DNA of 64,000 nt, from assembly GCA_022822325.1 (NCBI GenBank), contig JAJEBW010000027.1, positions 1 to 64,000 of the forward strand. The letters run 5' to 3'. Below are positions 61,022 through 64,000 of the stretch, piece after piece. The translations under genes and the position numbers were made by a program. The notes under the pieces are model-generated. The model saw nothing but the letters and a program-made list of their open reading frames with translations. It was not told where the DNA came from and searched no databases. This DNA comes from Gemmatimonadota bacterium (GTDB taxonomy: Bacteria > Gemmatimonadota > Gemmatimonadetes > Longimicrobiales > Gaopeijiaceae). Each line of letters opens with the position of its first letter. Within the stretch, counting starts at the first letter, position 1.

Positions 61022-61959
61022 TGGACCTCCTCCTCTCCGCCGGCCAGCGTCAGCTCGCGGAAGACCTGTTCCAGGGTGGCGCGTTCTCGCCGCAGCTCCC
61101 AGAGAACCCAGCCGCGCTCGGCCGCCATCCGGAAGATCCCGGGGCGCAGCTCATGATCGCCCCCGGCCTCCAGCCGGACGCGAACCCGCCCCTCCACCGC
61201 CTCGGCGCTGTGACCGGTCACGCCCCCGAGTCCCGCCAGCGCTTCGGCGACGTCTCCGCCCTCCGCCTCGACGGTGTAGCGCGAAATCCCGCGCCGGGAA
61301 TCCATCAGCTCGGCCACGGTGGCGTCGGCGGCGATCGCGCCCCGCGAGATGATCAGCAGCCGGTCGCAGGTGGCCTCCACCTCCTGCATCACATGCGTGC
61401 TCAGGATCACCGTGCGCTCGCTTCCCAGCGAACTGACCAGCTTGCGGATCTCGACGCGCTGGTTCGGATCGAGCCCCTCGGTGGGTTCGTCGAGCACCAG
61501 GATTTCGGGTTTGTGAAGGATTGCCCCGGCCATCCCGGTCCGCTGGCGAAACCCCTTCGAGAGCTCGCCGATCGGGCGGAAGAAGACGTCGCCCAGCCCG
61601 GTTTCCTCTACCGCGCTCCCGATCGCGCTTCGGGCCGCGCCGGATTCCAGACCGCGCAGCGACGCCACGTACTCCAGGAACTCGCAGACCAGCATCTCCT
61701 CGTAGAGCGGGTTGGCCTCGGGCAGATACCCGACCCGCGCCTTCGACTCCGTGAGGTTTTCGGCGATCGGCGCCCCGTCGAACCGGATTGTGCCCTCGTC
61801 GGGCTGAAGCGTTCCGGTGAGCATCCGCATCGTCGTGGTCTTCCCGGCCCCGTTCGGACCCAGAAAACCGACGACCTCGCCCCGGTCCACCTCGAAGCTG
61901 GCGCGATTGACCGCCACGACGGGACCGTAGCGCTTCGTCACCCCTTCAACCGAAATCAT
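61018..61959 (-). CDS. ABC transporter ATP-binding protein, GldA-like
   Basis: 313 residues. Walker A FLGPNGAGKTTTM, Q-loop GYLPEANPLYEEM, signature LSKGFRQRTGMAGA, Walker B ILVLDEPTEGLDPNQ, H-loop LSTHVM. The signature variant SKGFRQR and PNQRVEIR are typical of the GldA/CcmA/NatA branch. A C-terminal domain of about 90 residues follows. ATG 61959 is the first gene of a five-gene minus-strand operon (ATPase, GldFG, DUF4340, GMC, small subunit). Confidence 0.92.
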   Translation of the reverse strand: MISVEGVTKRYGPVVAVNRASFEVDRGEVVGFLGPNGAGKTTTMRMLTGTLQPDEGTIRFDGAPIAENLTESKARVGYLPEANPLYEEMLVCEFLEYVASLRGLESGAARSAIGSAVEETGLGDVFFRPIGELSKGFRQRTGMAGAILHKPEILVLDEPTEGLDPNQRVEIRKLVSSLGSERTVILSTHVMQEVEATCDRLLIISRGAIAADATVAELMDSRRGISRYTVEAEGGDVAEALAGLGGVTGHSAEAVEGRVRVRLEAGGDHELRPGIFRMAAERGWVLWELRRERATLEQVFRELTLAGGEEEVQ

Positions 61960-62345
61960 CCTTCCTCCTGTGTCTGTGCGCTCGCCCCTCGTCAGGTCGG
62001 GTTCCCGGGGGCGGACGCGTGGGATTGGCTGTGCGTGAAATCAACGGGCAGCGCGTGGGACCGGCCGGCGACCAGGGCTGCCCAGGCGGCTCCAAAATGT
62101 GGAATTGACCCGGGAATGTGTCCAGTTTCAGAGGGTCGGCGAAGGATGCGGCATCGGGGACTGGAGAGGGGATGCGGCGAGCGGCCGGTGACGCTTCCGT
62201 TACTCGCGGGTGACCGGATGCAGACTCCCTTCGGTAGCCTTACCTTGTTCCCTGCGGTCGCGAACCGGCGGTGGCGGGAACGGCCGGCCGGGCGTGGGGC
62301 CCGGATCTCGGCGCTCGAACACGATCCAACGGAGGAAGAATGAGG
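61960..62345. other. divergent intergenic region between the GldA operon and a TonB receptor
   Basis: 386 bases without a convincing gene. It should hold promoters for both divergent transcripts. I see no clear -35/-10 pair, no long inverted repeat and no riboswitch-like structure. GGAGG at 62331-62335 is the ribosome site of the receptor gene. Confidence 0.5.
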
Positions 62346-64000
62346 ATGAAACGACACGCAACTCTGATGGCCCTCGCGGCGGCGCTCACGCTCCCGGGGG
62401 CGGCGCTCGCAGCGCAGGACAACGCGACGGTGACGGGAACGGTCACCGCCGAGGGAACGGGACTGGGGAGCGCGCAGGTGGTGCTCACCCGGTCGGTGAC
62501 GGGCGCGCAGTACGGCGGCCTCACCAACGACGCCGGCCGCTTCGACATCCCGGGGGTGCCGGCGGGCAGCTATTCGGTGACGGTGCGGTTGATCGGCTAC
62601 AGCAGCGCCACCCGCGAGGTGACGATCGAGGCCGGCGGCGGCGCCATGCTGGACTTCGCGCTCACCCCGTCCGCGGTGGCGCTCGGCGGGATCGAGGTGC
62701 TGGCGGAACGGGCGGAGGCGCGGCGCACGCCGGTGGCCTTCACAGACGTCTCCAAGACGCGGATTCAGGCCGAGCTCGGCTCGCGCGATCTGCCCCTGGT
62801 GCTGAATGTCACGCCCTCGGTCTATTCGACCGTGCAGGGCGGCGGGGCCGGAGACGCGCGCATCAACGTTCGGGGCTTCAGCCAGCGCAACACGGCCGTC
62901 ATGATCAATGGCGTTCCGGTCAACGACATGGAAAACGGCTGGGTGTACTGGTCCAACTGGGACGGGCTCGGAGACGCCGCCACCAGCATCCAGCTTCAGC
63001 GCGGACTGAGCGCAATCAACCTGGCCACCCCCTCGATCGGGGGCACTCTCAACGTCATCACCGATCCCAGCGCGCAGGATCCCGGCTACATTCTCAAGCA
63101 GGAGTTCGGATCGGGGAACTTCCTCAAGACCACGATGACCGCCTCGACCGGCGCCGTCGGCGACTTCGCCATGACGGTCTCGGGGGTCCGCAAGACCGGC
63201 GACGGCATCATCGACGGCACCTGGACCGACGCCTGGTCCTACTACCTGGCCTCGCAGTACCACATCAGCGACGACAACCGGATCGAGTTCTACGCGGTCG
63301 GCGCTCCGCAGCGGCATGGCCAGAACCTCTACAAGCTCAACATCGCCACCCTGAACCGCGACTTCGCGGCTTCGCTCAACGACTACGACCCGGCCGGACT
63401 GGAGCGGTTCGCCAACGAGGCCGGACGCTTCTGGAGCCCCAATGTGGGCGGGGTGGATCCGAGCTATACCGGCCGCCAGTACACGAGCACGGGGCCGGGC
63501 GCGGGCGTATTCAGCCGCCACAGCCGCAACTTCATCAACGAGCGCGAGAACTACTTTCACAAGCCCCAGGTCAACTTCAACTGGTTCTCGAACCTGGGCA
63601 ACGGCCTGACCGCCAACACCGTCGCCTACTATTCGGGCGGCAAGGGCGGGGGAACCGGAACCTACGGATCGCTGCGCTGGAACTCCACCTACGGGCAGCG
63701 CTTCGCCGACTGGAACGCCACAATCGCCCGCAACCGCAACAGCGACAGCGGCTCCTTCGGCATTCTGCGCAACTCGGTCAACAACCAGGACACCTATGGC
63801 GCCATCGTCAAGCTGAACAAGGACTTCGGCGACGGGCTGGTGAGCGAGTTCGGGATCGACTGGCGGACCGCCACGATCGAGCACTACCGCGAGGTTCGCG
63901 ACCTGCTCGGCGGCACCCACTACAACGACTGCTTCCGCGGCTGCTCCTCCGCCTTCTGGAGCGAGGCGCAGGGGGACCGCGGGCTGGGCGACAAGATCCA
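62346..64000 (+). CDS. TonB-dependent receptor, N-terminal part (runs off the window)
   Basis: 551 codons seen, no stop. Signal peptide (TLMALAAALTLPGAALAAQ), CarboxypepD-reg-like domain (TVTGTVTAEGTGLGSAQVVL, GRFDIPGVPAGSYSVTVRLIGY), plug domain (VLNVTPSVYSTVQGGGAGDARINVRGF, AVMINGVPVNDMENGWVYWSNWDG, SIGGTLNVIT) and the first barrel strands. NDMENGWVYWSNWDGL marks the FecA/OMP85-like large-receptor group common in Bacteroidota-like genomes. ATG 62346 has GGAGG 10 bases upstream; ATG 62340 is an in-frame alternative with 4-base spacing. Ligand unknown. Confidence 0.92.
   Translation, partial: MKRHATLMALAAALTLPGAALAAQDNATVTGTVTAEGTGLGSAQVVLTRSVTGAQYGGLTNDAGRFDIPGVPAGSYSVTVRLIGYSSATREVTIEAGGGAMLDFALTPSAVALGGIEVLAERAEARRTPVAFTDVSKTRIQAELGSRDLPLVLNVTPSVYSTVQGGGAGDARINVRGFSQRNTAVMINGVPVNDMENGWVYWSNWDGLGDAATSIQLQRGLSAINLATPSIGGTLNVITDPSAQDPGYILKQEFGSGNFLKTTMTASTGAVGDFAMTVSGVRKTGDGIIDGTWTDAWSYYLASQYHISDDNRIEFYAVGAPQRHGQNLYKLNIATLNRDFAASLNDYDPAGLERFANEAGRFWSPNVGGVDPSYTGRQYTSTGPGAGVFSRHSRNFINERENYFHKPQVNFNWFSNLGNGLTANTVAYYSGGKGGGTGTYGSLRWNSTYGQRFADWNATIARNRNSDSGSFGILRNSVNNQDTYGAIVKLNKDFGDGLVSEFGIDWRTATIEHYREVRDLLGGTHYNDCFRGCSSAFWSEAQGDRGLGDKI

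Noticed and set aside
55961..61156. Very long open frame on the plus strand (about 1,730 codons)
   Set aside because: It is antisense to the GMC, DUF4340, GldFG and GldA genes, rich in Arg/His/Pro, and has no family motifs; a by-product of high GC.
1..64000. CRISPR array, tRNA, rRNA, insertion sequence or prophage
   Set aside because: No regularly spaced repeats, no tRNA-like cloverleaf noticed, no transposase or phage structural gene; only small repeats as listed.

Overview
The window comes from a high-GC (about two thirds G+C) Gram-negative bacterium with an outer membrane. It has two TonB-dependent receptors that start with a carboxypeptidase-regulatory-like domain, a Kdo transferase with core-type glycosyltransferases, lipoproteins with clear lipoboxes, Tat substrates and a GldA/GldFG-type ABC system. 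Together these suggest Gemmatimonadota or a close relative, probably an environmental genome; this assignment is an inference from gene content. Genes are densely packed and often joined by 4-base ATGA/GTGA overlaps.

1-8.9 kb holds one compact histidine operon that encodes every step: long-form hisG, a hisC-HAD fusion whose phosphatase half probably supplies histidinol-phosphatase, hisB, hisH, hisF, a rare hisA-hisI-hisE triple fusion, hisD, and last a NrtR-like degenerate Nudix/winged-helix regulator. 8.9-16.5 kb has a small carboxypeptidase-like/plug protein, a plant-type leucine-rich-repeat lipoprotein, an orphan AAA ATPase, an SRPBCC protein and acetoacetyl-CoA synthetase. 16.5-21.4 kb holds a probable BrxL C-terminal remnant and two exported amidohydrolases. 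21.7-26.7 kb has an orphan vsr, a two-gene c-type cytochrome unit and an OsmC-family gene with an in-frame TGA at the position of the peroxidatic cysteine. A hairpin of bacterial SECIS type follows that TGA, so this is a likely selenoprotein.

26.9-32.5 kb is a five-gene Lol-like export operon (LolA-like protein, two FtsX-type permeases, ATPase, outer-membrane barrel). 32.5-37.1 kb holds waaA and three glycosyltransferases. 37.2-43 kb has a zinc metalloprotease, an alcohol dehydrogenase, an HU protein, two small envelope proteins and a rhodanese-type sulfurtransferase. 43.5-51.4 kb has an MsbA-like exporter, a DUF885 lipoprotein, a Tat-exported HisC-like aminotransferase and a TonB receptor.

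51.7-55.1 kb (minus strand) is a lower-GC cassette: DUF3696-type AAA ATPase, PIN-domain nuclease, Rnl2-like RNA ligase and Sel1-repeat lipoprotein, joined by 4-base overlaps or a 17-base gap. It pairs a likely RNA-cutting enzyme with an RNA-sealing enzyme and is the best candidate here for an undescribed RNA damage/repair or defence system. 55.1-62 kb (minus strand) is a five-gene operon: GldA-like ATPase, GldF-GldG fusion, DUF4340 protein, GMC oxidoreductase and Tat-exported gluconate-dehydrogenase-type small subunit. A second TonB receptor starts at about 62.3 kb and runs off the window.
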